Of a stretch of 64,000 nucleotides of DNA, positions 7,178 through 16,134 are shown piece by piece; within the stretch, counting starts at the first letter, position 1, and every line of letters begins with the position of its first letter. Origin of the DNA: DATEGZ01 sp035519535 (GTDB taxonomy: Bacteria > Acidobacteriota > Vicinamibacteria > Vicinamibacterales > SCN-69-37); assembly GCA_035519535.1 (NCBI GenBank), contig DATIWF010000125.1, positions 6,828-70,827 of the forward strand, in the 5' to 3' direction. The notes beneath the pieces are model-generated. The model saw nothing but the letters and a program-made list of their open reading frames with translations. It was not told the origin of the DNA and searched no databases. The position numbers and the translations under genes are program-made.

Positions 7178-8251
7178 GTGATCGTCATCGTCGGCGCCGG
7201 CGTGGTGGGGTTGGCGTGCGCGCTGTCGCTGGCGCGACGCGGCCGCCGCGTGTGCGTGCTCGAGCGGCACGCCAAGCCCGGCCTCGAGACGTCCACGCAC
7301 AACAGCGGTGTGATCCACGCCGGCTTGTACTATCCCGCCGGGTCGCTCAAGACGCGGCTGTGCGTCGAAGGGCGGGAGCGGCTGTTCGCGTTTTGCCGGG
7401 AGGCCGGCGTCCCGCACGTGCGGTGCGGGAAGTTGATTGTCGCCGCCGAGCACGAGATCCCCACGCTCGACCGCGTGCTGGCGTCGGCGTCCGCCAGCGG
7501 CGCGCGGCTCGTGGCGGTCGACCGCGCCTTCGTCGCCGCGCGCGAGCCGCATGTGTCGGCCGCGGCCGCGCTGTGGTCGCCTGACACCGGCTGGGTCGAT
7601 GCCGATGCGCTGGTCCGCGCGCTGGCTGCTGAGGCCGCGAGGCGCGACGCCGTGCTGCTTGCCGGTACGCCCGTCATCGGCATCGAGACGCCGCCGGGCG
7701 GCGGCCTGACCGTCGTCACTCCGCGCGAGCGCGTCGACGCCGAGGCCGTTGTCAACGCCGCCGGGCTTGTTGCCGACGACGTCTCGCGGCTGGCCGGCGG
7801 CGAGCCGTTCACGATCTATCCCTGCCGCGGCGAGTACGCCGAGCTGGCGCCGCGCGCACGACACCTGGTCCGCGGGCTCGTGTATCCGGTGCCGCACGCC
7901 TCCGGCCACGGTCTCGGCGTGCACCTGACGCGCACGCTCGGCGGCGCAGTGTGGATCGGTCCGACGATTCGCTACCAGTCTTCGAAGACCGACTACGAGA
8001 GCGGCCGGCTGCCGCTCGAGGCGTTCCTTGCGCCCGCGCGCGCGCTGTTGCCGGACGTGACGCTCGACGACCTGCGCCTCGGCGGCAGCGGCATTCGCGC
8101 CAAGCTGCATCCACCCGACGAGCGCTTCCGGGACTTCATGATTCGTCGCGACGAACGCAACCCCGCGCTGGTGCACGCGGCCGGGATCGAATCGCCGGGG
8201 CTCACGGCGAGCCTCGCGATCGGCGAGCTCGTCGCCGACATCCTGGCGTGA
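7178..8251 (+). CDS. FAD-dependent oxidoreductase, L-2-hydroxyglutarate oxidase-like
   Basis: The N-terminus IVIVGAGVVGLACALSLARRG is the FAD-binding Rossmann motif, followed by LERHAKPGLETSTHNSGVIHAG, characteristic of the DAO/LhgO group. Later segments CRGEYAEL, YPVPHASGHGLGVHLT and GLTASLAIGELVA also match that group. The family oxidises 2-hydroxy acids such as L-2-hydroxyglutarate and passes electrons to oxygen or quinone. About 357 residues is slightly short of LhgO (about 400). The start is GTG at 7178 or TTG at 7172; neither has a clear ribosome site. The substrate is inferred from family resemblance only. Confidence 0.8.
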   Translation: MIVIVGAGVVGLACALSLARRGRRVCVLERHAKPGLETSTHNSGVIHAGLYYPAGSLKTRLCVEGRERLFAFCREAGVPHVRCGKLIVAAEHEIPTLDRVLASASASGARLVAVDRAFVAAREPHVSAAAALWSPDTGWVDADALVRALAAEAARRDAVLLAGTPVIGIETPPGGGLTVVTPRERVDAEAVVNAAGLVADDVSRLAGGEPFTIYPCRGEYAELAPRARHLVRGLVYPVPHASGHGLGVHLTRTLGGAVWIGPTIRYQSSKTDYESGRLPLEAFLAPARALLPDVTLDDLRLGGSGIRAKLHPPDERFRDFMIRRDERNPALVHAAGIESPGLTASLAIGELVADILA

Positions 8252-8281
8252 CCGTCAGTCCGCGGGCCTCGAGGCCGGGCG

Positions 8282-9139
8282 TCAGGCCTGTCCCAGGACG
8301 TTCCGCACATGGCGCGCGAGGGCGTCGTGCCACGAGGGCATCGCGATCCCCGCGCCGGCGAGCTTGGCGTTGGACAGCGCCGCGAACCTCGGACGCGGGA
8401 CGGGCAGGTCCGCGTCAGCGAGCAGGATCTCCGTGATCCGCGCGTCGGGCAGCCCGACGATGCGGCCGAGCTCGCGAGCGAGGCCCGCCCACGTGGTCCA
8501 GCCGTCGTTGACGCAGTGGTAGAGCCCGAACGGCTGGCCGCCTTCGATGAGCGCCGCCGTGGCGCGCACGACGTCCTCGACGTAGCTCGGTGAGACCGTG
8601 CGGTCGGAGAACGCGCGGACTTCCTTGCCCGTGATCAATCCGTTCAGGATTCGATCGATGCTGCTCTTGGCGTTCGGCCCGCCGAAGAGGCTCTCGACGC
8701 GCAGCACGTAATGATGCGGGGCCCCGGCGGCCAGCCACTCGCCGAGGAGCTTCGACATCGCATAGACGCCGCGCGGGTTCGGCGGATCGTCCTCGGCGTA
8801 GGGATGGTCGGCCGTGCCGTCGAAGACGAAGTCCGTGCTGAAGTGCACGATCGTCGCGTCCACCTTCGCCGCCGCGCGGGCCAGGGCGCGCGGCACCCAG
8901 CTGTTGGCCGCGAGGGCCTCGCGGGGCTCCCGCTCCGCGCGGTCGACGTCGGTGTAGCCCGCGCAGTTGACGATCACGTCCGGGCACACGGCCGTGACCG
9001 CCGTGTCCACCGCGACCATGTCCGACGCATCCAGGTTGCCGTGCGTGAGGGCGACGACCTCGTGGTCGCTCGCGAGCCGCTCCGCCATCGCCTGGCCAAG
9101 CTGGCCGCCGGCGCCCACGACGAGGACCAGCCGCCGCAT
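8282..9139 (-). CDS. rmlD: dTDP-4-dehydrorhamnose reductase
   Basis: Last enzyme of dTDP-L-rhamnose synthesis, reducing the 4-keto sugar with NAD(P)H. The 285-residue SDR has VVGAGGQLGQAMAERL at the nucleotide site, NCAGYTDVDRAEREP, FSTDFVFDGTADHPY and YAMSKLLGEWL with the Tyr-x3-Lys pair, all typical of RmlD. It follows a DegT-type aminotransferase by 3 bp on the same strand, and rmlC is 2 kb upstream. rmlA and rmlB are not in the window, so a related dTDP-deoxysugar role cannot be excluded. Confidence 0.86.
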   Translation of the reverse strand: MRRLVLVVGAGGQLGQAMAERLASDHEVVALTHGNLDASDMVAVDTAVTAVCPDVIVNCAGYTDVDRAEREPREALAANSWVPRALARAAAKVDATIVHFSTDFVFDGTADHPYAEDDPPNPRGVYAMSKLLGEWLAAGAPHHYVLRVESLFGGPNAKSSIDRILNGLITGKEVRAFSDRTVSPSYVEDVVRATAALIEGGQPFGLYHCVNDGWTTWAGLARELGRIVGLPDARITEILLADADLPVPRPRFAALSNAKLAGAGIAMPSWHDALARHVRNVLGQA

Positions 9140-9142
9140 CGA

Positions 9143-10288
9143 TCAGCGCCCGTTGCCGTAGAACTCGGCGATGGCGGCGACGACGTGCCGCTGCTGTTCC
9201 TCGGTGAGCTCGCCGTAGATGGGCAGCGCCAGGACGCGCTCGGCCGCGCGATCCGCGACGGGAAACGCACCGGACGACGACGGCAGCGCCGCGAAGCACT
9301 CCTGGCGATGGAAGGGCACCGGGTAGTAGATCTCCGTGCCGACTCGATGTCCCTGGAGGTGGTCGCGAAGCGCATCCCGCTGCGCGACGCGGACGACGAA
9401 CTGGTGGTAGATGTGCGCGTAGCCGTTCGGTTCGACGGGCACGTCGACGTGCTCGGCGAGCTGAAACTCGTCGAACAGCGCGCGGTATCGATCGGCATTC
9501 CGGCGTCGGGCGGCCGTCCAGGCCGGGAGGTGCGGCGCTTTGACGCGCAGAACGGCCGCCTGGAGCGCGTCGAGCCGGAAGTTGCCGCCGATCCGCTTGT
9601 GGTGGTACTTCGGCTCCATGCCGTGATTGCGGAGCAGCCGCAGCTCCCGCGCCAGCGCGGCGTCCTGGGTCGTGACGAGGCCGCCGTCGCCGAATCCGCC
9701 CAGGTTCTTCGATGGAAAGAACGAAAAGCACCCCGCGATCCCGAGGCTGCCCGCCTGCCGGCCGCGGCTGGTCGCGCCGATCGCCTGCGCCGCGTCCTCG
9801 ATGACCGGCACGCCCGCCTGCCGGGCGATCGGGAGGATCCGGTCGAGATCGGCCATCAAGCCATAGAGATGGACGGGCACGATCGCGCGCGTCCGCGGCG
9901 AGAGGGCGCGGGCCACGGCGTCCGGATCGATGTTGAACGTGACGGGGTCGATGTCGACGAAGACCGCCGTGGCGCCGAGGCGCGTGACGCACCCGGCTGT
10001 CGCGAAGAACGAGAACGTCGGCACGATGACCTCGGCGCCCGGCCCGATGCCGAGGGCCATCATCGCGGCGAGCAGCGCGTCGGTGCCGGAGGAGACCGCG
10101 ATCGCGTGCTCGGCGCCGAGGAGCGCGGCGAGCTCGAGCTCCAGCGCCTCGACCTCGGGTCCCATGATGAATCGCTGGCTGTCGCAGACGCGCGTGATGG
10201 CGCGCAGCACCTCCTCGCGAATGGGCCGGTACTGCGCAACCAGATCGAGCAGGGGCACGGCGACGTCGGCAGCGGGTCGAGTGGTCAT
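9143..10288 (-). CDS. DegT/DnrJ/EryC1 family sugar aminotransferase
   Basis: PLP-dependent aminotransferase acting on nucleotide-linked keto-sugars. The protein has 381 residues from ATG at 10288. It shows VSSGTDALLAAMMALGIG (cofactor phosphate binding), EVIVPTFSFFATAG, VPVHLYG, VIEDAAQAIGA (Asp on the pyridine nitrogen) and FFPSKNLGGFGDGG, where Lys194 should form the internal aldimine. The HH-x-RIGGNFRLD and PVPFHRQECF elements are typical of this family. Position just upstream of rmlD suggests an amino-deoxy sugar for the surface glycan; the substrate cannot be read from sequence. Confidence 0.9.
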   Translation of the reverse strand: MTTRPAADVAVPLLDLVAQYRPIREEVLRAITRVCDSQRFIMGPEVEALELELAALLGAEHAIAVSSGTDALLAAMMALGIGPGAEVIVPTFSFFATAGCVTRLGATAVFVDIDPVTFNIDPDAVARALSPRTRAIVPVHLYGLMADLDRILPIARQAGVPVIEDAAQAIGATSRGRQAGSLGIAGCFSFFPSKNLGGFGDGGLVTTQDAALARELRLLRNHGMEPKYHHKRIGGNFRLDALQAAVLRVKAPHLPAWTAARRRNADRYRALFDEFQLAEHVDVPVEPNGYAHIYHQFVVRVAQRDALRDHLQGHRVGTEIYYPVPFHRQECFAALPSSSGAFPVADRAAERVLALPIYGELTEEQQRHVVAAIAEFYGNGR

Positions 10289-10302
10289 GTCGACCGTTGG
10301 GG

Positions 10303-10866
10303 CTACTTGACGACGACGCGCGGCGCGCCCCACAGGGCGAGGTCGCCGTTGCGGTCGTCCTTGGGCGGCTGGCCGGGCGCCGGATCGGGGCTCGCGAGCG
10401 TGTTGAAGATCAGATCGACGCTCTCGCCGGCGTGCGGCGAGAGGTCGAGCGTCAAGTCCTTCCACTGCCGATCGCTCGGCTCGCTGTACGGATTCACGCG
10501 CAGCCGCAGCAGCTCCTCGTACGTCTTGCCGTCGGTGATCCCAATCTGGAACACGACGCCGTCGCCGGGCATGGTCCAGCCGGGCTCCTGGACCCCGAGG
10601 CTGACGCGCAGCCACGCGTCCTGCGGCACGGTGAAATGCCACCCGACGCGGCTGGGGTCCTTCGTGAAGAGCGACTTCTTCGTCACGCCGTTGATCGTCG
10701 CGTCGACGACGGAAAACACGTCGGGCGTGGGGCGTTTGATCGTGGCGGTGGGAAACTCCTGCACGAGATCGATCGCGACGCGCTCGCCGCCCGATCGCGC
10801 GAGCCAGAAGGCCAAGGCGGCGGCGACGAGGACGACCGCGCCGACGCCGATCCAGGATCGTTTCAT
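10303..10866 (-). CDS. Membrane-anchored protein of unknown function
   Basis: 187 residues. A single N-terminal hydrophobic helix (WIGVGAVVLVAAALAFWLA) after MKRS acts as an anchor or signal. The rest has alternating polar and hydrophobic strands, with the segment RQWKDLTLDLSPHAGESVDL and the end NGDLALWGAPRVVV. That pattern resembles the beta-sandwich modules seen at the ends of bacterial membrane glycosyltransferases and carbohydrate-binding proteins, but this is pattern-level only. It lies between smpB and the DegT aminotransferase on the same strand. No catalytic motif was found. Confidence 0.7.
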   Translation of the reverse strand: MKRSWIGVGAVVLVAAALAFWLARSGGERVAIDLVQEFPTATIKRPTPDVFSVVDATINGVTKKSLFTKDPSRVGWHFTVPQDAWLRVSLGVQEPGWTMPGDGVVFQIGITDGKTYEELLRLRVNPYSEPSDRQWKDLTLDLSPHAGESVDLIFNTLASPDPAPGQPPKDDRNGDLALWGAPRVVVK

Positions 10867-10874
10867 CGCGCCAA

Positions 10875-11342
10875 TTATACCTGCCGCGTCTTGATGGCCG
10901 CACGCGTCTCGCGCTCGGCGTCACGGCGGCGGATGGTCTCGCGCTTGTCGTACGTCTTCTTGCCCTTCGCCAGCGCGATCGCGAGCTTCACGCGGCCGTT
11001 CTTCAAGTACATGCGCAGCGGCACGATCGTCAGCCCGCGCTCGGTCGTCTTGCCGAGCAGCTTGTTGAGCTCGTCGCGATGGAGCAGCAGCTTGCGCGGC
11101 CGCGTCGGGTCGTGCGACGCGTAGCCGCCGTGGCTGTACTGGCCGATGTGCGCGCCGAGCAGATACGCCTCGCCGCGGTCGAGCTTGCAGTAGCTGTCGC
11201 GCAGCTGGACGCGGCCCTCGCGAATCGCCTTGACCTCGGTGCCCAGGAGCGCGAGTCCCGCCTCGAACTGCTCGAGCAGGTGGTAGTCGTGGCCGGCCTT
11301 GCGGTTGTCGGCGAGCGGGCGCTCGGATCGATCGCGCGGCAT
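10875..11342 (-). CDS. smpB: SsrA-binding protein
   Basis: Partner of tmRNA in rescue of stalled ribosomes. The 155-residue product carries NRKAGHDYHLLEQFEAGLAL, GTEVKAIREGRVQLRDSY, AYLLGAHIGQYSHGGY, HDPTRPRKLLLHRDEL and GLTIVPLRMYLKNGRVKLAIALAKGKK (given here in parts), then the basic tail DKRETIRRRDAERE. All are hallmarks of SmpB. The chosen start is ATG at 11342, 4 bp downstream of the rmlC stop. No tmRNA gene was seen in the window. Confidence 0.96.
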   Translation of the reverse strand: MPRDRSERPLADNRKAGHDYHLLEQFEAGLALLGTEVKAIREGRVQLRDSYCKLDRGEAYLLGAHIGQYSHGGYASHDPTRPRKLLLHRDELNKLLGKTTERGLTIVPLRMYLKNGRVKLAIALAKGKKTYDKRETIRRRDAERETRAAIKTRQV

Positions 11343-11346
11343 GGCG

Positions 11347-11880
11347 TCAGGCCCGGTAGTCGGGGAACGTCGCGTCGCGCTCGCTGATGGCCGTGGGCCG
11401 ATCGATCGGCCACGCGATCCCGAACGCCGGGTCGTTCCATCGCACGCCCCGCTGGTGGCCGGGCTCGTACGGCGTGGACACGAGATAGAAGACGACGGTG
11501 TCGTCGGCAAGCGTCTGATAGCCGTGCGCGACGCCTCGCGGCAGGTACACCATCCGCCCGTTGTCGGCCGAGAGCTCGACGCCGAACCACCGGCGGTACG
11601 TCGGCGAGTCCGGGCGCAGGTCGAGCGCGACATCGAACGCGGCGCCGCGGACCACGCGCACGATCTTGACCTCCTCGAACGGCGCCGCCTGGTAGTGGAG
11701 GCCGCGGAGCGTGCCGCGCCGATGGTTCACGGCGACGCTGCCCTGAGCGACGGCCGTCTCGAGGCCGCGGCGCGCCAGGACCTCGCGCTGCCAGGCCACC
11801 TCGAGCGACCCGCGCGCGTCGGCGTGCAGGTCGCCCTCGATCACGAACATCCCCGCCACGGCCGTGTCCGTGAAGGTCAT
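11347..11880 (-). CDS. rmlC: dTDP-4-dehydrorhamnose 3,5-epimerase family protein
   Basis: Cupin-fold epimerase acting on dTDP-4-keto-6-deoxyglucose. The 177-residue product contains GTLRGLHYQ (catalytic His), EEVKIVRVVRGAAFDVALDLR, YLPRGVAHGYQTL and STPYEPGHQRGVRWNDPAFGIAWP (in parts), all in family order. It starts at ATG 11880, overlapping the stop of the upstream methyltransferase gene as ATGA, so the two are probably translationally coupled. With rmlD at 8282 it points to L-rhamnose or a related deoxysugar; rmlA and rmlB are elsewhere or absent. Confidence 0.88.
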   Translation of the reverse strand: MTFTDTAVAGMFVIEGDLHADARGSLEVAWQREVLARRGLETAVAQGSVAVNHRRGTLRGLHYQAAPFEEVKIVRVVRGAAFDVALDLRPDSPTYRRWFGVELSADNGRMVYLPRGVAHGYQTLADDTVVFYLVSTPYEPGHQRGVRWNDPAFGIAWPIDRPTAISERDATFPDYRA

Positions 11881-13301
11881 CGTCGTCGGCCGATCGCGGC
11901 GTAGTCCTGGTAGGTGAACAGCCGGCTGTTGAGCTTGGCGACGTTCTCGTTGACGGTGTCGATCACGTCGGCGACCGCGGGCGGCAGATCGCCCGCCGGC
12001 TTGGGCGCCGTGCGCAGCCGGTCCCATTCGGCGACCGGCGACCGGAATTCGAGGGTGATCTCGCTGAAGCCGCTCGCGCGCAGCAGGTACTTGAGGGTCT
12101 CCGGGTGGAGCGGACGCACGTGAGTCAGGTCGCGGAGATAGCTCTCGAAGAACGCGACCCAGCACGCCGGGTTGATCGTCTCGAGGACGATCACGCCGCC
12201 GGGACGAAGCTTGTGCGCCGACGCTTCGAGCAGGCGCGCAAGGTACGCGGGCTCGAGGTGCTCGATCACTTGCGCGGCAAACACGCCGCCGAGCGACGCG
12301 TCGGGGAGGCTCGTCAGGTACGAGAGCGCGTCGCCTTCCACGACGTCGAGTCCGCGGGCGCGCGACGCTTCCACCATCTCGTGATTGAGATCCAGCCCGC
12401 GCGCCGGAATCCCGGCGCCCTTGAGGAGCTCGAGAAACTCGCCGCGCCCGCAGCCGAGGTCGAGCACGTCGGTCTGCCCGGCGAACGTCGGCACGTACTC
12501 CGCGAGCCGCCGCCGGATCTCGTCGGTCGATCCGCGAAACGCGTCCTCGAAGCCGAGGTACTTGAACGAATCGAGGTCCACCGCCGGGCCGCTCGATTCG
12601 CCGGGACGCCGCGTCTCGGCGGGACTCGCCGGCGCGGCGAGCAGTTTCTCGACTTCGCGCTTCAGCGACAGAGCCGTCTGCTGCGCGATGGCCGCGGTGT
12701 CGCGCACGTCATCCACGAGGGCCATCCGGGCGGCGGCGCGGGCGTCGCGGGCCGCCAGCGACTCCCAGCGCTTCAACCAGTCGCTCGCGAGGGAGTTCAG
12801 CCCGGCGTTCACGACCTGGGCTTCGGCCTTCACGGCGCGGTCCTTCGTGTCGACGTAGAGCGTGATCGTCTGCAGGTATCGAATCAGGTGGGCCTGCAGA
12901 TGGATCTGCCGCTCCAGATGCTGGCCGGCAAGCGCGATGACGCTCGCGATGGCTTTCTGGGTCTCGCGGTGCCCGGCGACGTTGCGGTTGACGTGATCGA
13001 CGACCGTCGCGTTGAAGTGCTTCTGGGCGTCGAGCGGCGGGCCCACCATCCGCCACACGAACGCCCGCAGCCGGCCCTTGAGCGATCCGTCGATCGGCGG
13101 CGCGCCCTGCGGCAGGATGTTCCACGCCTGATTGACGTCGGGGATCTTGACTTCGTCGTAGGGCGGCGGCGGATGCGGCAGATCGACCCGCGGCTCCAGC
13201 GCGCGGTCGAGCGCGCTCAGCGCCTCGTTGTACGCAGCATCGGCCGCCTGCCGTTCGCGTTCGAGCCTGGCCAGGAGATCTTCGAGTCGCTCGTCAGCCA
13301 C
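11877..13301 (-). CDS. SAM-dependent methyltransferase with N-terminal coiled-coil domain
   Basis: 474 residues in two parts. Residues 1-250 are charged and helical, beginning ERLEDLLARLERERQAAD, with a likely coiled coil and no recognised catalytic motif. Residues 255-440 are a class I methyltransferase: VLDLGCGRGEFLELL (SAM site), GLDLNHEMVEASRARGLDVV, GVFAAQVIEHL and LRPGGVIVLETINP. This architecture is common for methyltransferases in O-antigen and capsule loci, where a coiled coil can set chain length. The start is GTG at 13301, overlapping the thiG end by 8 bp. The target group is unknown. Confidence 0.82.
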   Translation of the reverse strand: MADERLEDLLARLERERQAADAAYNEALSALDRALEPRVDLPHPPPPYDEVKIPDVNQAWNILPQGAPPIDGSLKGRLRAFVWRMVGPPLDAQKHFNATVVDHVNRNVAGHRETQKAIASVIALAGQHLERQIHLQAHLIRYLQTITLYVDTKDRAVKAEAQVVNAGLNSLASDWLKRWESLAARDARAAARMALVDDVRDTAAIAQQTALSLKREVEKLLAAPASPAETRRPGESSGPAVDLDSFKYLGFEDAFRGSTDEIRRRLAEYVPTFAGQTDVLDLGCGRGEFLELLKGAGIPARGLDLNHEMVEASRARGLDVVEGDALSYLTSLPDASLGGVFAAQVIEHLEPAYLARLLEASAHKLRPGGVIVLETINPACWVAFFESYLRDLTHVRPLHPETLKYLLRASGFSEITLEFRSPVAEWDRLRTAPKPAGDLPPAVADVIDTVNENVAKLNSRLFTYQDYAAIGRRR

Positions 13302-14097
13302 GACCGCTCCGGGAGGCGGCGCCCGGCGTGACGAGGCCTTCCGTGGGACTGGACGCCGAGGCGTAGCGCTTGCGCGGGATGCGTCCGGCGCGGAAGGCGA
13401 GGCGCCCGGCTTCGACCGCGTGCTTCATCGCGGCGGCCATCATCACGGGGTCGCCCGCGCCGGCAATGGCGGTATTGAGCAGCACGCCGTCCAGGCCGAG
13501 TTCCATCGCGATGGTCACATCGGACGCCGTGCCGACGCCGGCGTCCACGATGACGGGCACGCCGGCGTGCTCCTTGATCAGCTGGAGGTTGTGCGGGTTC
13601 TGAATCCCGAGGCCCGAGCCGATCGGCGCCCCGAGCGGCATGACCGCTGCGGCCCCGGCGTCCTCGAGCTTGCGGCACACGATCGGATCGTCGTTCGTGT
13701 ACGGCAGCACGACGAAGCCCTCGCGGACGAGAATGCGGGTCGCGTCGAGGAGCTGCTCGTTGTCCGGGAACAGCGTGCGCTCGTCGCCGATGACTTCGAG
13801 CTTGATCCAGTTCGAGAGGCCCGCCTCGCGCGCCAGACGCGCCGTGCGAACGGCATCGTCGGCCGTGTAGCACGCGGCGGTGTTCGGGAGCAGGAAGATG
13901 CGGGACCGGTCGATCCACGAAAGGAGCGACTCCTCGCCGCGGGCGGTGAGGTCCACGCGGCGCACGGCCACGGTCACCATGTCGGTGCCCGACGCTTCGT
14001 GCGCCGCCTTCATGACAGCGTGCGATGGGTATTTGCCGGTGCCGACGACCAGCCGCGACGAAAACTCGCGCCCGGCAATGACGAGCGGATCGGACAT
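13294..14097 (-). CDS. thiG: Thiazole synthase
   Basis: Forms the thiazole phosphate of thiamine from DXP, dehydroglycine and the ThiS thiocarboxylate. The 267-residue product starts MSDPLVIAGREFSSRLVVGTGKY and has TVAVRRVDL, LPNTAACYTADDAVRTARLARE, WIKLEVIGD, PYTNDDPIVCRKLEDAGAAAVMPLGAPIGSG and VIVDAGVGTASDVTIAMELG (in parts). The Schiff-base Lys is expected in WIKLEV. thiS, normally adjacent, lies 5.3 kb upstream on the same strand with three unrelated genes in between. Confidence 0.96.
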   Translation of the reverse strand: MSDPLVIAGREFSSRLVVGTGKYPSHAVMKAAHEASGTDMVTVAVRRVDLTARGEESLLSWIDRSRIFLLPNTAACYTADDAVRTARLAREAGLSNWIKLEVIGDERTLFPDNEQLLDATRILVREGFVVLPYTNDDPIVCRKLEDAGAAAVMPLGAPIGSGLGIQNPHNLQLIKEHAGVPVIVDAGVGTASDVTIAMELGLDGVLLNTAIAGAGDPVMMAAAMKHAVEAGRLAFRAGRIPRKRYASASSPTEGLVTPGAASRSGRG

Positions 14098-14135
14098 TCC
14101 GCCCGTCAGCTTAGCAGAGCAGACCGGATCTGACC

Positions 14136-15968
14136 CTATCCGCCCACGGGGCGCCACCCGCCGTTCACGCAGACGCCGTGCATACCGGGGATATTGATGA
14201 ACGGATCCGGCGTCGTGCAGACGCCCGACGGAGCCGGTGGTGGCGGCGGTGGCGTCGGCGGGCTGATCCCCGGCGGCAGCCACCCGCCGTTCGCGCAGGT
14301 CCCGCCGCCCAGCGCCACGAACGGGTCTGGGGTCGTGCACCCGGTCGGTGTCGGGCTCGGCGACGGCGACGGTGAAGGCGACGGCGACGGTGACGGTGAC
14401 GGCGACGGCGATGGCGCCGGGCCGCTCGGCGGCAGCCATCCGCCGTTCGCGCAGGTCCCGCCGCCCAGCGCGACGAAGGGGTCGGGCGTCGTACACGCGC
14501 CCGGCGATGGACTCGGCGATGGACCGGGGGAAGGCGACGGCGACGGCGCCGGCGCGCCTGGCGGCATCCAGCCGCCGTTCACGCACGTCCCGCCCCCCAG
14601 GGCGGCGAACGGGTCGGGCGTCGTGCACCCGCCCGGCGACGGGCTTGGCGACGGCGTGGGCGGGGGCGTTGGCGTGCTTGGCGGAATCCACCCGCCATTG
14701 ACGCACGTCCCGCCACCCAGCGCTGCGAACGGATCCGGCGTGGTGCAGCTGCTTGGGGCCGGCGCAGGCGTCGTGGCGAGCGCGATCCGATACACGCTCC
14801 CCGTGATGTAGTTGAGCCCATAGAGCTCGCCCGCGAGGTCCTCGCCGAAGCTCGACAGGCCCTGCGCTCCGGCGCCCAGCTCCGACGTGTGCTCCATGAG
14901 ATTGCTCGCCGTCGCGTCGTTGGTTGACGGGTTGATCGTGAGCGCGATCGACCACACGCGCCCGGCGCCGAAGTCGGCAAAGAAGTAGCGGCCGACGTAC
15001 GCGGAGCCGAGCGCCGCGCCGCGGTACACCCATCCGCCGGTGATGACGTTGCCGACCGAATGGTCGTACTCGAAGATCGGATCGATGAGCGGGGTAAACG
15101 CCGGGGGAAGCGTCGTGACGTTGTCGTGCGCGCCCTCGCGGATTCGCCAGCCGTAGTTGCGGCCGCCGTGCCCGAGCGGCTCGTAGTCCACTTCCTCCCA
15201 CATGTTCTGTCCGACGTCGCCAATCACCAGCGCGCCCGTGCCGCCGTGGCTCACATCGTCGAAGCTCCAGCGCCACGGATTGCGCATCCCGATGTCCCAG
15301 ATCTCCGGCGCGTAGCCGGCGACGCCGACAAACGGATTGGTTGGCGGGACGTCGAAGCCCTGGGGATCGGAATTGGACACCATGACGTCGATCCGCAGCA
15401 TCTTGCCGAGCAGCGATGCTGGATTCTGCGCGTTGTTGTTCGGATCGTTGCCCGATCCGCCATCGCCCATCCCGATATACAGGTAACCATCCGGGCCGAA
15501 CATCAGGTTGCCGCCGTTGTGATTTGCGAACGGCTGGACGATGAAGGCCTGGCCGGTCGACCACACGAGATCGAATCGGCTTGCCGCGTTCGCGACCAGC
15601 GGGTTGTTCGCCGATCGCACGTACCGTGCGACCACCGTGTTGCCCGCAGTGTTCGTGAAGTTGATCCAGAAGCGCCCGCTCGCCGCGTAGTCGGGCGCGA
15701 GCGCGAGGCCGAGCAGCCCCTGCTCGCCGCCCGAGACGATCTGGCCGCTGACGTTCAGAAAGTCGGTGGGCAGAATCGTGCCGTTCTGCAGAACGCGGAT
15801 CCGCCCGGTCTGCTCGGCCACGAGAAACGTATTCGCCATCCCCGGAATCGCGACGATCGCGATGGGCTCGGTGAAACCGGACGCCACGAGCACGCTGCTC
15901 AGTTGAGCGAACGCGCGGGGTGTGAACAGGGTGAGGAGGAGAATGCCGGCCAGGAGCGGTCGTTTCAT
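14136..15968 (-). CDS. Exported PQQ-dependent sugar dehydrogenase-like protein with Cys/Trp repeat tail
   Basis: 610 residues. The signal peptide MKRPLLAGILLLTLFTPRAFA is followed by a six-bladed propeller of the soluble glucose/sorbosone dehydrogenase type. Landmarks are GLLGLALAPDY, NHNGGNLMFGPDGYLYIGMG (catalytic His region), GKMLRIDV, MRNPWRWSFD, GDVGQNMWEEVDY and GGRNYGWRIREG, ending near residue 400. The C-terminal third (roughly coding 14139-14760) is five copies of a mini-repeat of the form CTTPDPF-x-ALGGGTC-x-NGGW-x-P joined by Pro/Ser/Thr linkers. The same tail occurs in the next gene. An export-dependent oxidase or a surface sugar-binding role is possible; activity is unproven. Confidence 0.88.
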   Translation of the reverse strand: MKRPLLAGILLLTLFTPRAFAQLSSVLVASGFTEPIAIVAIPGMANTFLVAEQTGRIRVLQNGTILPTDFLNVSGQIVSGGEQGLLGLALAPDYAASGRFWINFTNTAGNTVVARYVRSANNPLVANAASRFDLVWSTGQAFIVQPFANHNGGNLMFGPDGYLYIGMGDGGSGNDPNNNAQNPASLLGKMLRIDVMVSNSDPQGFDVPPTNPFVGVAGYAPEIWDIGMRNPWRWSFDDVSHGGTGALVIGDVGQNMWEEVDYEPLGHGGRNYGWRIREGAHDNVTTLPPAFTPLIDPIFEYDHSVGNVITGGWVYRGAALGSAYVGRYFFADFGAGRVWSIALTINPSTNDATASNLMEHTSELGAGAQGLSSFGEDLAGELYGLNYITGSVYRIALATTPAPAPSSCTTPDPFAALGGGTCVNGGWIPPSTPTPPPTPSPSPSPGGCTTPDPFAALGGGTCVNGGWMPPGAPAPSPSPSPGPSPSPSPGACTTPDPFVALGGGTCANGGWLPPSGPAPSPSPSPSPSPSPSPSPSPSPTPTGCTTPDPFVALGGGTCANGGWLPPGISPPTPPPPPPAPSGVCTTPDPFINIPGMHGVCVNGGWRPVGG

Positions 15969-16077
15969 AGTGGCGAACCTCTCGGAAGAACGGACGCTCG
16001 ATTGGGGGCCTTAGGATTCAAGCAAGGGCTGCGCCAACGCCGCGTCGGTCGGTTTTCGCGAGAGAACGCGGTCGTAC

Positions 16078-16116
16078 ACGACAAGGGCCGCACAAAGTTG
16101 CGCGGCCCTGTGTCGT
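16078..16116 (-). terminator. Strong hairpin between the two repeat-tail genes
   Basis: Left arm 16078-16091 (ACGACAAGGGCCGC) pairs with right arm 16102-16116 over 14 bp with one bulged base and a 10-nt loop. It lies 19 bp after the stop of the 16135-18036 gene. There is no T-run after it on the minus strand, so intrinsic termination is uncertain; it could instead protect the 3' end of that transcript. Confidence 0.45.
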
Positions 16117-16134
16117 TTCGTTTAGGTGCGCGGC

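Noticed and set aside
14136..15564. ThiG fused to a long N-terminal extension
   Set aside because: The extension is the shadow of the dehydrogenase-like gene in another frame; ThiG homology begins exactly at ATG 14097.
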